From: Citrobacter sp. MGH106
GTDB taxonomy: Bacteria > Pseudomonadota > Gammaproteobacteria > Enterobacterales > Enterobacteriaceae
Length of the DNA: 64,000 bases
Assembly (NCBI RefSeq): GCF_001037495.1
Contig: NZ_KQ089822.1
Coordinates: 1,178,001-1,242,000 of the forward strand
Direction of reading: 5' to 3'
The notes under the pieces were generated by a model that was given only the letters and a program-made list of their open reading frames with translations, was not told where the DNA came from and did not search any database. Of this stretch, positions 31,701-41,182 are shown one piece after another (within the stretch, counting starts at the first letter, position 1; every line of letters starts with the position of its first letter). The translations under genes and the position numbers were made by a program.

Positions 31701-31704
31701 TTCA

Positions 31705-33990
31705 TCAGATCTTACATGCGCCGCTTTCGCAGCCATCGTCCTGAATGGACGGCACCAGATCATCCTGCGCATCTTCTGCACCGTCACGGGTGTTCTGATA
31801 GTACAGCGTTTTCACACCAAATTTGTAGGCGGTGAGCAGATCTTTCAGTAACTGCTGCATCGGCACTTTTCCGGACGGGAAGCGTGACGGATCGTAGTTA
31901 GTATTCGCTGAAATAGACTGGTCAATAAACTTCTGCATAATGCCGACCAGTTGCAGGTAGCCGTCGTTGTTCGGCATTTCCCACAGCAATTCATAGGCAT
32001 TTTTCAGGTGCTCATAGTCCGGCACAACCTGGCGCAGGATCCCATCCTTAGAGGCTTTAATACTCACGTGGCCGCGTGGGGGTTCAATGCCGTTGGTGGC
32101 GTTGGAGATCTGCGAAGAGGTTTCGGACGGCATCAGGGCAGACAACGTGGAGTTACGCAGGCCGTGAGTCTTGATCGATTCACGAAGTTGTTCCCAGTCG
32201 TAATGCAGTGCTTCGCTGACGATTGCATCCAGATCTTTTTTGTAGGTATCGATCGGCAGAATACCTTTGGCATAGGTGGTTTCATTAAACCACGGGCACG
32301 CGCCTTGCTCTTTTGCCAGTTCGTTAGAGGCTTTCAGCAGATAATACTGAATGGCTTCAAAGGTTTTGTGAGTCAGGTTATTTGCGCTGCCGTCAGAGTA
32401 ACGCTTGCCATTTTTTGCCAGCCAGTAGGCATAGTTGATCACGCCAATACCCAGCGTACGACGGCCCATTGCGCCACGTTTTGCCGCCGGAATTGGATAA
32501 TCCTGGTAATCCAGAAGTGCATCCAGTGCGCGAACAGCCAGTACAGCCAGCTCTTCCAGTTCGTCCAGACTCTCAATTGCGCCGAGGTTAAATGCTGACA
32601 GCGTACACAGCGCAATCTCACCGTTTTCGTCGTTAACGTCGGTCAGCGGTTTGGTTGGCAGGGCGATTTCCAGGCACAGGTTGGACTGGCGCACCGGTGC
32701 GATGGCCGGGTCAAACGGGCTGTGGGTGTTGCAATGGTCAACGTTCTGAATGTAGATACGGCCAGTAGAAGCGCGTTCCTGCATCATCAGTGAGAACAGT
32801 TCGACCGCTTTTACGCGTTGCTTACGGATGCTGTCATCGTTTTCATATTGGGTGTACAGACGCTCGAACTCATCCTGATCGGCGAAGAACGCATCGTACA
32901 GACCCGGGACATCGGATGGGCTAAACAGGGTGATGTCGCCGCCTTTCAGCAGACGGGTGTACATCAGCTTGTTGATTTGCACACCGTAGTCCATGTGACG
33001 AACGCGGTTACCTTCAACGCCACGGTTATTTTTCAGCACCAGCAGACTTTCAACTTCCAGATGCCACATTGGATAGAACAGCGTAGCAGCACCGCCGCGT
33101 ACGCCACCCTGAGAGCAGGATTTGACTGCGGTCTGGAAGTGCTTGTAGAACGGGATACAGCCGGTGTGGAACGCTTCACCGCCGCGGATCGGGCTACCCA
33201 GCGCACGAATGCGGCCGGCGTTGATACCGATCCCTGCTCGCTGGGAAACGTATTTCACAATCGCGCTGGAAGTGGCGTTGATAGAGTCCAGGCTGTCACC
33301 ACACTCGATCAGTACGCAGGAGCTGAACTGACGGGTCGGAGTACGCACACCAGACATGATTGGCGTCGGCAGCGAAATTTTGAACGTAGAAACGGCATCG
33401 TAGAAACGTTTAACGTATTCCAGGCGGGTTTCACGTGGATAGTTAGAGAACAGGCAGGCTGCTACCAGAATGTAGAGGAACTGCGCACTTTCATAAATCT
33501 CACCGGTAACACGGTTTTGCACCAGGTATTTGCCTTCTAACTGCTTAACAGCAGCATAGGAGAAGGTCATATCGCGGTCATGTACGATGAACGAGTCCAT
33601 CTGCTTGAACTCTTCTTCCGTGTAGTCTTCCAGCAGATGATTGTCGTATTTGCCCATTTCAACCATTTTCACTACATGGTCGAACAGTTTTGGCGGTTCA
33701 AATTCACCATAGGCTTTTTTACGCAGGTGGAAAATTGCCAGGCGGGCAGCCAGATACTGATAATCCGGCGCATCGCGGGAGATCAGGTCTGCGGCAGCTT
33801 TGATGATAGTTTCATGGATATCGGAGGTTTTGATACCGTCATAAAACTGAATGTGGGAGCGCAGCTCGACCTGAGAAATCGATACGTTATTCAGTCCTTC
33901 TGCCGCCCAATCCAGAACTCGGTGGATTTTGTCGAGATTGATGCGCTCTGTACTACCATCACGCTTTGTCACCAGCAGACTCTGATTCAT
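31705..33990 (-). CDS. nrdA: NrdA, class Ia ribonucleotide reductase alpha subunit
   Basis: A 761-residue catalytic subunit, the E. coli length. The ATP-cone domain (about residues 5-95) for overall activity control begins LLVTKRDGSTERINLDK. The active-site region has SSCVLIECGDS (Cys225), NLCLEIALPT (Asn437, Cys439) and ALCTLSAFNLGAI (Cys462). The C-terminal redox pair is in DGCESGACKI (Cys754 and Cys759). It reduces ribonucleoside diphosphates with NrdB. The upstream region carries DnaA and NrdR-like boxes, so control by the replication state and by dATP/ATP sensing is likely. Confidence 0.98.
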   Translation of the reverse strand: MNQSLLVTKRDGSTERINLDKIHRVLDWAAEGLNNVSISQVELRSHIQFYDGIKTSDIHETIIKAAADLISRDAPDYQYLAARLAIFHLRKKAYGEFEPPKLFDHVVKMVEMGKYDNHLLEDYTEEEFKQMDSFIVHDRDMTFSYAAVKQLEGKYLVQNRVTGEIYESAQFLYILVAACLFSNYPRETRLEYVKRFYDAVSTFKISLPTPIMSGVRTPTRQFSSCVLIECGDSLDSINATSSAIVKYVSQRAGIGINAGRIRALGSPIRGGEAFHTGCIPFYKHFQTAVKSCSQGGVRGGAATLFYPMWHLEVESLLVLKNNRGVEGNRVRHMDYGVQINKLMYTRLLKGGDITLFSPSDVPGLYDAFFADQDEFERLYTQYENDDSIRKQRVKAVELFSLMMQERASTGRIYIQNVDHCNTHSPFDPAIAPVRQSNLCLEIALPTKPLTDVNDENGEIALCTLSAFNLGAIESLDELEELAVLAVRALDALLDYQDYPIPAAKRGAMGRRTLGIGVINYAYWLAKNGKRYSDGSANNLTHKTFEAIQYYLLKASNELAKEQGACPWFNETTYAKGILPIDTYKKDLDAIVSEALHYDWEQLRESIKTHGLRNSTLSALMPSETSSQISNATNGIEPPRGHVSIKASKDGILRQVVPDYEHLKNAYELLWEMPNNDGYLQLVGIMQKFIDQSISANTNYDPSRFPSGKVPMQQLLKDLLTAYKFGVKTLYYQNTRDGAEDAQDDLVPSIQDDGCESGACKI

Positions 33991-34032
33991 GTGGTTTTTT
34001 ACCTGTCCGTGAAAGAAAAAATATCCCCCATA

Positions 34033-34041
34033 TTATCCACA
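34033..34041 (+). promoter_or_regulatory. DnaA box 1 upstream of nrdA
   Basis: A perfect TTATCCACA, 43 bases upstream of the nrdA start. DnaA is known to control the E. coli nrdAB promoter through two such boxes. Confidence 0.85.
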
Positions 34042-34062
34042 GAGCCATGTTGTGACTAAGTC

Positions 34063-34071
34063 TGTGGATAA
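34063..34071 (-). promoter_or_regulatory. DnaA box 2 upstream of nrdA
   Basis: TGTGGATAA, the exact reverse complement of TTATCCACA, 30 bases from box 1 and in opposite orientation. The pair matches the arrangement described for E. coli nrdA. Confidence 0.85.
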
Positions 34072-34119
34072 ATACTATATATAGGGGTTGTTTGATAAAA
34101 TAGACGCTATATGGTGAGT
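34072..34119. promoter_or_regulatory. Two NrdR-box-like sites upstream of nrdA
   Basis: ATACTATATATAGGGG (34072-34087) and ACGCTATATGGTGAGT (34104-34119) resemble the NrdR box ACACTATATATAGTGT. Their starts are 32 bases apart, about three helical turns, the spacing usual for cooperative NrdR pairs. The first directly abuts DnaA box 2. NrdR represses ribonucleotide reductase genes in enterobacteria; binding here is inferred. Confidence 0.65.
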
Positions 34120-34330
34120 ATTCTAGTAGGGATTCTTTTCAGCACAAGAGTTGATTTTGAGGTTAAATTGAGGTTGCAAAAGGGTGAGAATCGCTAAGTG
34201 CGCGTCTTATAAGGCCTGGCGAGGATGTCAATAATTGAGAAAAAAAATAGAAAATTTGATCGAGTGCTGATTTCTTCGTCGAAGGTGCAGAAGGTTCTTA
34301 TGATTTGGCGCAAAAATTGCGTTAGCGATG

Positions 34331-34347
34331 CTACCAATGATTGGTAG
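34331..34347. repeat. Perfect 17-bp palindrome in the distal nrdA upstream region
   Basis: CTACCAAT-G-ATTGGTAG has 8-bp perfect arms around one base. It is 341 bases upstream of nrdA and 83 bases beyond the ubiG stop. There is no T-run, so it looks like a protein-binding site rather than a terminator. I do not recognise the binding protein. Confidence 0.6.
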
Positions 34348-34380
34348 GTATGGCAGTAAAGCGTGGTCAAACAAACTAAA

Positions 34381-34416
34381 TGCCGGATGGCGGGGAGAAC
34401 CCTTTATCCGGCCTTT
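34381..34416. repeat. REP element after ubiG
   Basis: TGCCGGATGGCGGGG...CCTTTATCCGGCCTTT is a REP-type palindrome 13 bases beyond the ubiG stop. It could also end ubiG transcripts. Confidence 0.8.
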
Positions 34417-34429
34417 GTAATGGAGCGTG

Positions 34430-35158
34430 TTACTCGGCTTGTGCGGTGGTATGTACCATATAGTTAACGTCGACGCCTGGGCCCAGTTTGAAGGTGTTAG
34501 TGATCGGGTTGTAATGCAGACCCGTCATATGACGTTCCTTCAGTACAGTCTGGTCAACCCAATCTAACAACTCAGCAGGCTTAATAAATTTTTTCACGTC
34601 ATGTGTGCCTTTTGGCACCATACGCAGAATATATTCCGCCCCGACCACCGCCATCAGCCAGGATTTGCCATTGCGGTTAAGCGTGGAGAAAAAGACTTCG
34701 CCACCCGGTTTTACCAGCCTGGCGCAGGATCTGACCACTGACTGCGGATCCGGAACGTGTTCCAGCATTTCCATGCAGGTTACAACGTCATATTGATGCG
34801 CATGTTTTGCGGCGTGCTCTTCTACGGTTTCTTGCACATATTCAACCTGAATACCGCTTTCCAGCGCGTGAAGTCTGGCTACCTGTAACGGTTCAAAGCC
34901 CATATCCAGACCGGTGACCGTAGCACCTTCGCGCGCCATACTCTCCGCCAGAATGCCGCCGCCGCAACCGACATCGAGAACTTTTTTACCAAACAGTCCA
35001 CCTGAGCGCTCGGTAATGTAGCCCAGGCGCAGTGGGTTAATGCGATGCAGAGGCTTAAATTCGCCCTCAAGATCCCACCAGCGCGACGCGACTGCTTCAA
35101 ATTTGGCAATTTCTTCATGGTCAACGTTGTGAGTTACCGGGGGTTTTTCGGCATTCAT
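34430..35158 (-). CDS. ubiG: UbiG, ubiquinone O-methyltransferase
   Basis: A 242-residue SAM-dependent methyltransferase (240 in E. coli). It carries out both O-methylations of the ubiquinone head group. SAM motif I is [14 protein letters not shown]; the post-I acidic residue is in [10 protein letters not shown], and the later motif has FFSTLNRN. The ORF is open 28 codons further upstream, but [16 protein letters not shown] at 35158 matches the family and follows caggag. It is divergent from gyrA, with 158 bases between starts. Only the last residues (HTTAQAE) differ clearly from E. coli. Confidence 0.96.
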   Translation of the reverse strand: MNAEKPPVTHNVDHEEIAKFEAVASRWWDLEGEFKPLHRINPLRLGYITERSGGLFGKKVLDVGCGGGILAESMAREGATVTGLDMGFEPLQVARLHALESGIQVEYVQETVEEHAAKHAHQYDVVTCMEMLEHVPDPQSVVRSCARLVKPGGEVFFSTLNRNGKSWLMAVVGAEYILRMVPKGTHDVKKFIKPAELLDWVDQTVLKERHMTGLHYNPITNTFKLGPGVDVNYMVHTTAQAE

Positions 35159-35316
35159 TGGGGCTTCTACTCCTGAATTAGCAATACAAACGAGTATATC
35201 AGCCTGACGGGATGAATAAAGCCTCTCTCTGGGGGAATCCATTTACCTGAATCTGCACGGGTGTGTTATAATTTGCGACCTTTGAATCCGGGATACAGTA
35301 GAGGGATAGCGGTTAG

Positions 35317-37953
35317 ATGAGCGACCTTGCGAGAGAAATTACACCGGTCAACATTGAGGAAGAGCTGAAGAGCTCGTATCTGGATTATGCGATGTCGGTC
35401 ATTGTTGGCCGTGCGCTGCCGGACGTCCGAGATGGCCTGAAGCCGGTACACCGTCGCGTACTTTACGCCATGAACGTATTGGGCAACGACTGGAATAAAG
35501 CCTATAAAAAATCTGCCCGTGTCGTTGGTGACGTAATCGGTAAATACCACCCTCATGGTGATACCGCCGTTTACGACACCATTGTTCGTATGGCGCAGCC
35601 ATTCTCCTTGCGTTATATGCTGGTGGATGGTCAGGGTAACTTTGGTTCTGTCGATGGCGACTCCGCAGCAGCGATGCGTTATACGGAAATCCGTATGTCG
35701 AAAATCGCCCACGAGCTGATGGCTGACCTGGAAAAAGAAACGGTTGATTTCGTCGATAACTACGACGGTACCGAACGTATTCCTGACGTGATGCCGACCA
35801 AAATTCCTAACCTGCTGGTGAACGGCTCGTCCGGTATCGCGGTAGGTATGGCGACCAACATTCCGCCGCACAACCTGACGGAAGTGATCAACGGCTGTCT
35901 GGCATACATTGACGATGAAGACATCAGCATTGAAGGGCTGATGGAACACATTCCTGGCCCGGACTTCCCGACCGCCGCGATCATCAACGGTCGTCGTGGT
36001 ATCGAAGAAGCCTACCGTACCGGTCGCGGCAAAGTGTACATTCGTGCGCGTGCGGAAGTCGAAGCTGACGCGAAAACCGGTCGTGAAACCATCATCGTGC
36101 ATGAAATTCCGTATCAGGTGAACAAAGCACGCCTGATCGAGAAAATCGCTGAGCTGGTGAAAGACAAACGCGTTGAAGGCATCAGCGCGCTGCGTGACGA
36201 GTCTGACAAAGACGGTATGCGCATCGTGATTGAAGTAAAACGCGACGCGGTCGGGGAAGTGGTTCTGAACAACCTCTACTCTCAGACCCAACTGCAGGTT
36301 TCCTTCGGTATCAACATGGTTGCACTGCACCATGGCCAGCCGAAGATCATGAACCTGAAAGACATTATCGCAGCCTTCGTGCGTCACCGTCGTGAAGTGG
36401 TTACACGCCGTACTATTTTTGAACTGCGTAAAGCTCGCGATCGCGCACACATCCTTGAAGCGCTGGCGATTGCGCTGGCAAACATCGACCCGATCATCGA
36501 ACTGATCCGCCGTGCGCCAACCCCGGCTGAAGCGAAAGCTGCGCTGGTTGCCCGTTCCTGGGAACTGGGTAACGTATCCGCCATGCTGGAACGTGCTGGT
36601 GACGACGCCGCGCGTCCTGAATGGCTGGAACCTGAGTTCGGCGTGCGTGACGGTCAGTACTATCTGACAGAACAGCAGGCCCAGGCGATTCTGGATCTGC
36701 GTTTGCAGAAACTGACTGGCCTTGAGCATGAGAAACTGCTCGACGAATACAAAGAGCTGCTGGAGCAGATCGCTGAACTGCTGCACATTCTGGGCAGCGC
36801 CGATCGTCTGATGGAAGTTATCCGTGAAGAGATGGAGCTGATCCGTGAACAGTTCGGCGACGAGCGTCGTACTGAAATCACTGCCAACAGCGCTGACATC
36901 AATATCGAAGATCTGATTAGCCAGGAAGATGTTGTCGTGACCTTGTCTCATCAGGGCTACGTTAAATATCAGCCGTTAACTGACTACGAAGCACAGCGTC
37001 GTGGCGGGAAAGGTAAGTCAGCAGCACGTATTAAAGAAGAAGACTTTATCGACCGCCTGCTGGTGGCCAACACCCATGACACGATCCTCTGCTTCTCCAG
37101 CCGTGGCCGTCTGTACTGGATGAAGGTGTACCAGCTGCCGGAAGCGAGCCGTGGCGCGCGTGGACGTCCAATCGTCAACCTGCTGCCGCTGGAAGCTAAC
37201 GAACGTATTACCGCTATTCTGCCAGTACGCGAGTACGAAGAGGGCGTGAACGTCTTTATGGCAACCGCCAGCGGCACCGTGAAGAAAACGGCGCTGACCG
37301 AGTTCAGCCGTCCGCGTTCTGCCGGTATCATTGCGGTTAACCTTAACGAAGGCGACGAGCTGATTGGCGTGGATCTGACAGCAGGTAACGATGAAGTTAT
37401 GCTGTTCTCTGCCGCCGGTAAAGTGGTGCGCTTTAAAGAAGACGCCGTCCGTGCGATGGGTCGTACTGCGACCGGCGTACGCGGTATCAAACTGGCAGGA
37501 GAAGATAAAGTCGTTTCTCTGATTGTTCCGCGCGGTGAAGGTGCCATCCTGACCGTAACGCAGAACGGCTACGGTAAACGTACCGCAGCAGAAGAGTATC
37601 CGACCAAGTCTCGTGCGACGCAGGGCGTTATCTCAATTAAAGTCACCGAGCGAAACGGTTCTGTTGTTGGCGCGGTGCAGGTTGAAGATAGCGACCAGAT
37701 CATGATGATTACCGATGCCGGTACGCTGGTGCGTACTCGCGTGTCGGAAATCAGCGTGGTAGGGCGTAACACCCAGGGCGTTATCCTCATCCGTACTGCG
37801 GAAGATGAAAACGTTGTGGGTCTGCAACGTGTTGCTGAACCGGTTGATGATGAAGAGCTTGATTCTATCGACGGTAGCGCCGCAGAAGGGGACGATGATA
37901 TCGCGCCTGAAGCGGAAAGCGATGACGATGCTGCGGATGACGCAGAAGAGTAA
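35317..37953 (+). CDS. gyrA: DNA gyrase subunit A
   Basis: An 878-residue protein (875 in E. coli). It is the DNA breakage-reunion subunit of gyrase. The catalytic tyrosine is in [10 protein letters not shown] (Tyr122). The quinolone-resistance region reads [16 protein letters not shown], so position 83 is Thr and position 87 is Asp. Thr83 is the wild-type residue of C. freundii and is not by itself evidence of resistance. The C-terminal beta-pinwheel begins with the GyrA box QRRGGKG (around residue 560), and the protein ends in a very acidic tail. The ATG follows agaggga. A strong terminator follows and is shared with atoB. Confidence 0.98.
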   Translation: MSDLAREITPVNIEEELKSSYLDYAMSVIVGRALPDVRDGLKPVHRRVLYAMNVLGNDWNKAYKKSARVVGDVIGKYHPHGDTAVYDTIVRMAQPFSLRYMLVDGQGNFGSVDGDSAAAMRYTEIRMSKIAHELMADLEKETVDFVDNYDGTERIPDVMPTKIPNLLVNGSSGIAVGMATNIPPHNLTEVINGCLAYIDDEDISIEGLMEHIPGPDFPTAAIINGRRGIEEAYRTGRGKVYIRARAEVEADAKTGRETIIVHEIPYQVNKARLIEKIAELVKDKRVEGISALRDESDKDGMRIVIEVKRDAVGEVVLNNLYSQTQLQVSFGINMVALHHGQPKIMNLKDIIAAFVRHRREVVTRRTIFELRKARDRAHILEALAIALANIDPIIELIRRAPTPAEAKAALVARSWELGNVSAMLERAGDDAARPEWLEPEFGVRDGQYYLTEQQAQAILDLRLQKLTGLEHEKLLDEYKELLEQIAELLHILGSADRLMEVIREEMELIREQFGDERRTEITANSADINIEDLISQEDVVVTLSHQGYVKYQPLTDYEAQRRGGKGKSAARIKEEDFIDRLLVANTHDTILCFSSRGRLYWMKVYQLPEASRGARGRPIVNLLPLEANERITAILPVREYEEGVNVFMATASGTVKKTALTEFSRPRSAGIIAVNLNEGDELIGVDLTAGNDEVMLFSAAGKVVRFKEDAVRAMGRTATGVRGIKLAGEDKVVSLIVPRGEGAILTVTQNGYGKRTAAEEYPTKSRATQGVISIKVTERNGSVVGAVQVEDSDQIMMITDAGTLVRTRVSEISVVGRNTQGVILIRTAEDENVVGLQRVAEPVDDEELDSIDGSAAEGDDDIAPEAESDDDAADDAEE

Positions 37954-37970
37954 TTAAGCTGTTATGAGAA

Positions 37971-37997
37971 GGGCCGGAGAAATCCGGCCCTTTTTTT
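37971..37997 (+). terminator. Strong terminator after gyrA, running into the atoB stop codon
   Basis: GGGCCGGA-GAAA-TCCGGCCC followed by seven T is a textbook Rho-independent terminator 18 bases after the gyrA stop. Its last two T residues are also the last two bases of the atoB stop codon on the other strand (37996-37998), so the same stem can serve atoB although without a T-run on that side. Confidence 0.92.
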
Positions 37998-39180
37998 AGT
38001 TCATCCTTTCCACTATCATCGCAATTCCCTGACCGCCGCCAATACACAGCGTTGCCAGTCCGAGCGTTTTATCCCGCGCCTGTAGGGCATGAAGCAGCGT
38101 GACCAGAATACGTGCTCCGCTGGCACCGATAGGATGACCAAGCGCGATAGCCCCGCCGTTGACGTTAACTTTTTGCGTATCAAAGCCCAGCGTTTTACCC
38201 ACTGCCAGGAACTGCGCGGCAAACGCCTCGTTGGCTTCGATAAGATCGATATCGGACAGTTGCAGCCCGCTCAGTTGCAGCGCTTTTTGCGTCGCCGGTA
38301 CCGGCCCCATTCCCATCATCGCTGGTGCGACGCCGCCGCTGGCGTACGCTTTAATACGTGCCAAAGGTTTCAGTCCCGCAGCCACCGCCGCAGATTCCTC
38401 CATTATTACCAGGGCTGCAGCACCATCGTTGATCCCCGAAGCATTACCTGCAGTGACGGTGCCTGCTTTGTCGAAGGCCGGACGCAGCGCGGCAAGACCT
38501 TCAGCCGTAGAGTCAGCTTTTGGAAATTCATCACGCTCAAAGACAATGGTTTTTTTTCGGGATGTCACGCTGACGGGCACTATTTCCGCCTGAAACACGC
38601 CGGAATTTATCGCAGCCACTGCTTTATGCTGCGAAATCAGCGCCAGTTCATCCTGCATCTCCCGGCTGATATCGTATTCACGGGCAACATTTTCAGCCGT
38701 GATCCCCATATGGTAACCGTGGGTGGCGCAAATCAGACCGTCACGCAGGATGACATCGGATAGCTGTCCATCTCCGAGGCGATACCCCCAGCGGGCTTTG
38801 GCGTCTAACAGGTAGGGGGCCTGGCTCATGTTTTCCATACCTCCGGCGACAATTGCCTGTGCCTGCCCGGCCTGAATTGCCTGCGCGGCAAGTGCGACGC
38901 TTTTGAGACCTGAGCCGCACACTTTGTTGACGGTAAAACCGCAAATGGTGTCGGAGAGACCACTTCTTAACAATGCCTGGCGTGCCGGGTTTTGTCCGAG
39001 ACCTGCCTGCAACACGTTACCCATGATGACCTCATCAACCTGCTGCGGGTCAAGGTGGGCGCGCTCAAGTGCGGATTTAATTACGGTAGCCCCAAGTTCG
39101 ATGGCGCTGGTGGTCGCCAGGGCGCCGTTGAAGCTGCCAATAGCGGTACGTGCCGCGCTGACGATGACACAATTTTTCAT
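37996..39180 (-). CDS. atoB: AtoB, acetyl-CoA acetyltransferase (thiolase)
   Basis: A 394-residue biosynthetic-type thiolase, the E. coli length. It splits acetoacetyl-CoA to two acetyl-CoA in short-chain fatty acid degradation. The nucleophilic Cys88 is in [11 protein letters not shown]; the catalytic His is in [15 protein letters not shown], and the second Cys in LCIGGGQG near the C-terminus. It is the last gene of atoDAEB, 30 bases after atoE. The stop codon abuts the gyrA terminator. Confidence 0.96.
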   Translation of the reverse strand: MKNCVIVSAARTAIGSFNGALATTSAIELGATVIKSALERAHLDPQQVDEVIMGNVLQAGLGQNPARQALLRSGLSDTICGFTVNKVCGSGLKSVALAAQAIQAGQAQAIVAGGMENMSQAPYLLDAKARWGYRLGDGQLSDVILRDGLICATHGYHMGITAENVAREYDISREMQDELALISQHKAVAAINSGVFQAEIVPVSVTSRKKTIVFERDEFPKADSTAEGLAALRPAFDKAGTVTAGNASGINDGAAALVIMEESAAVAAGLKPLARIKAYASGGVAPAMMGMGPVPATQKALQLSGLQLSDIDLIEANEAFAAQFLAVGKTLGFDTQKVNVNGGAIALGHPIGASGARILVTLLHALQARDKTLGLATLCIGGGQGIAMIVERMN

Positions 39181-39210
39181 CTTCTGTTCCTTTAAAGTGA
39201 GTGGTTGCCG

Positions 39211-40533
39211 TCAGAACAAGGTCAGACCGATAACAAAAATGACCCCGGAAAAGAGCAGGGCGGTGATGCAGTACCCCATGATGTCGCGCACACCCAGCCC
39301 GGCGATAGCCAGTGCAGGCAGCGCCCAGAACGGTTGCGCCATGTTCATCCACTGCTCGCCATAGGCGATAGCCATGACTGACTTGCCGAGGTCAGCGCCA
39401 AGTGCCTGCGCAGCTGGCATAACGAATGGCCCCTGAATAACCCAGTGTCCGCCGCCTGATGGCACGGCAAAGTTAATTAGCGCAGAGCTAAAAAAGGTCA
39501 TCAGCGGGAAAGTGTCTTTATTGGCGACGTTGATGAAGAACTCGGTAATCAGTCCGCCGAGACCTGAGTGCTCCATCATCAACTGAATACCGGCGTAGAA
39601 GGGGAATTGCACCAGGATCCCGGCGGTACTGCGTGCTGCGGCGCTGACGGCGCGCATATAGGCCATTGGCGTTTTGTGCAGCAGCAGACCAGCAATCATA
39701 AACATCAGATTGACGGTGTTAATGGTGATGTTGAAGCCTTTCTCGGCGAAATAGATGGCCAGATAAGCAATTCCTAATGCACCGATGATCAGGGCCAGAA
39801 TACGGCTCTCTTCCAGTTTTTCTGACGGCGGGGCATCCGCGGGTAATTTCTTCTGAAAATCCGCCTCTTCAAGCAGTAACTTAGGGTCGATACTGACGAC
39901 ATCAGACGGCTTAGGCGTCATCATGCGCGTGATGAACGGCATCACTACAATCAGCGCCAGCGTGATGAAGATATTAAAACCGGTGAACAGGGTATCGCCG
40001 ACGGGGATCAACCCCGCGACATGCTCAACCGGGTTGCCCGGCGTTGCTGCCAGCAACGGCATTGAGCCGGAGAAACCGCCACCCCAGGTGAGAAAACCGA
40101 TGTAGGCGCAGGCAATCAGCAGCGGATAATCGGAACCAGGGACCCGTCGGGCGACTTCACGGGCAAACATCGCCCCAACAACCAGACCGAAACCCCAGTT
40201 GATCACACAGGCAACCGAACCAAAAAAAGTCACCAGCATCACACCCTGAGCGGGGGTTTTTGCTGCTGAGGCCGCCGTGCGCAGCAGGCTTTTAACCGGC
40301 CCTGAACTCGCTAACGCATGACCGGTTACGATGATCAGCGCCATCTGCATACCAAACGCCAGCAGGTTCCAGAACCCATCCCCCCAGAATTTCACCATGC
40401 TTATCGGGGTTTGCGGCGTCAGCCATAGCGCGATCCCAAAGGTCAGCAGCGTGAGCAACATTGCAAAAATCAGTGGGTCAGGAAGCCAGCGGCTGACCAC
40501 GCGCGTCATAAAGCGAGATATACGGCCAATCAT
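39211..40533 (-). CDS. atoE: AtoE, short-chain fatty acid (acetoacetate/butyrate) transporter
   Basis: A 440-residue member of the AtoE/SCFA transporter family, the E. coli length. It has many hydrophobic segments (about 11-12), with the family-conserved SGGGHWVIQGPFVMPAA region and FLTWGGGFSGSMPL. It probably imports acetoacetate and butyrate by proton symport. The start overlaps the atoA stop by four bases, indicating tight coupling with the CoA transferase. Confidence 0.95.
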   Translation of the reverse strand: MIGRISRFMTRVVSRWLPDPLIFAMLLTLLTFGIALWLTPQTPISMVKFWGDGFWNLLAFGMQMALIIVTGHALASSGPVKSLLRTAASAAKTPAQGVMLVTFFGSVACVINWGFGLVVGAMFAREVARRVPGSDYPLLIACAYIGFLTWGGGFSGSMPLLAATPGNPVEHVAGLIPVGDTLFTGFNIFITLALIVVMPFITRMMTPKPSDVVSIDPKLLLEEADFQKKLPADAPPSEKLEESRILALIIGALGIAYLAIYFAEKGFNITINTVNLMFMIAGLLLHKTPMAYMRAVSAAARSTAGILVQFPFYAGIQLMMEHSGLGGLITEFFINVANKDTFPLMTFFSSALINFAVPSGGGHWVIQGPFVMPAAQALGADLGKSVMAIAYGEQWMNMAQPFWALPALAIAGLGVRDIMGYCITALLFSGVIFVIGLTLF

Positions 40534-41180
40534 TCGTCACCTCGCTGGATGACCAGATCGCTGACGACGTCGAACTGCGCTTCAGTTTTCTCACGCAGAG
40601 TAGCGATATCGCAGCCTTCGACAATTTCCGTGAGCCACATTTTGCCATCAAGGAAACGGAAGACAGCAAGCTCGGTCACCAGCATGTGCACTGCATGCTG
40701 AGCCGTGAGCGGCATCGTGCAGTGACGGAGGATTTTCGCCGAGCCATCTTTCGCACAATGTTCCATGGCGATAATCACTTTACGAGCACCCGTCACCAGA
40801 TCCATCGCGCCGCCCATGCCTGGTACCATTTTGCCGGGGACGACCCAGTTGGCGAGGTTAGCCTGTTCATCGACCTGTAACCCACCGAGTACACAGGCAT
40901 CGACGTGGCCACCGCGAATAAGCGCAAATGACATGGCGCTGTCAAACATGGCAGCACCCGGCAAAATTCCACACGGCTGCCCACCCGCGTTAACCAGATC
41001 AGGATGCGCGGTCGTTACCGGACCAAGTCCCAGAAAACCGTTTTCAGACTGTAGCGTGATATGAATATCATCTGGCAGGTAGTTGGCGACCATCGTCGGC
41101 AGGCCAATGCCTAAATTTACAACATCGCCATCGCGAAGCTCTTGCGCCACGCGGCGCGCAATACGTTGTTTAGCATCCAT
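40530..41180 (-). CDS. atoA: AtoA, acetyl-CoA:acetoacetate CoA-transferase beta subunit
   Basis: A 216-residue CoA-transferase family I beta subunit, the E. coli length. The active-site glutamate is in LQSENGFLGLGP (SENG motif). With AtoD it moves CoA from acetyl-CoA to acetoacetate or other short acids. The gene lies between atoD (two bases away) and atoE (four-base overlap). Confidence 0.96.
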   Translation of the reverse strand: MDAKQRIARRVAQELRDGDVVNLGIGLPTMVANYLPDDIHITLQSENGFLGLGPVTTAHPDLVNAGGQPCGILPGAAMFDSAMSFALIRGGHVDACVLGGLQVDEQANLANWVVPGKMVPGMGGAMDLVTGARKVIIAMEHCAKDGSAKILRHCTMPLTAQHAVHMLVTELAVFRFLDGKMWLTEIVEGCDIATLREKTEAQFDVVSDLVIQRGDE

Positions 41181-41182
41181 GA

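Larger units (their letters stand above)
34120..34429. other. nrdA-ubiG intergenic segment without a gene
   Basis: There is no supportable coding sequence between the NrdR-like boxes and the ubiG stop. The stretch 34230-34330 is AT-rich with a GCGCAA-AAA-TTGCGT inverted repeat near 34300-34315, followed by a 17-bp palindrome and then a REP. In E. coli K-12 this position is occupied by the autotransporter gene yfaL, which is absent here. Confidence 0.7.

Noticed and set aside
32818..33540. A 240-codon open frame antisense to nrdA
   Set aside because: It mirrors biased nrdA codons; the product is Val/Thr/Gln-rich without any family signature.
35266..36951. A 561-codon open frame on the strand opposite gyrA
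   Set aside because: It lies fully antisense to gyrA and its leader. The predicted protein is rich in His, Val, Phe and Arg with no recognisable domain, as expected from the strongly biased codon use of gyrA read backwards.
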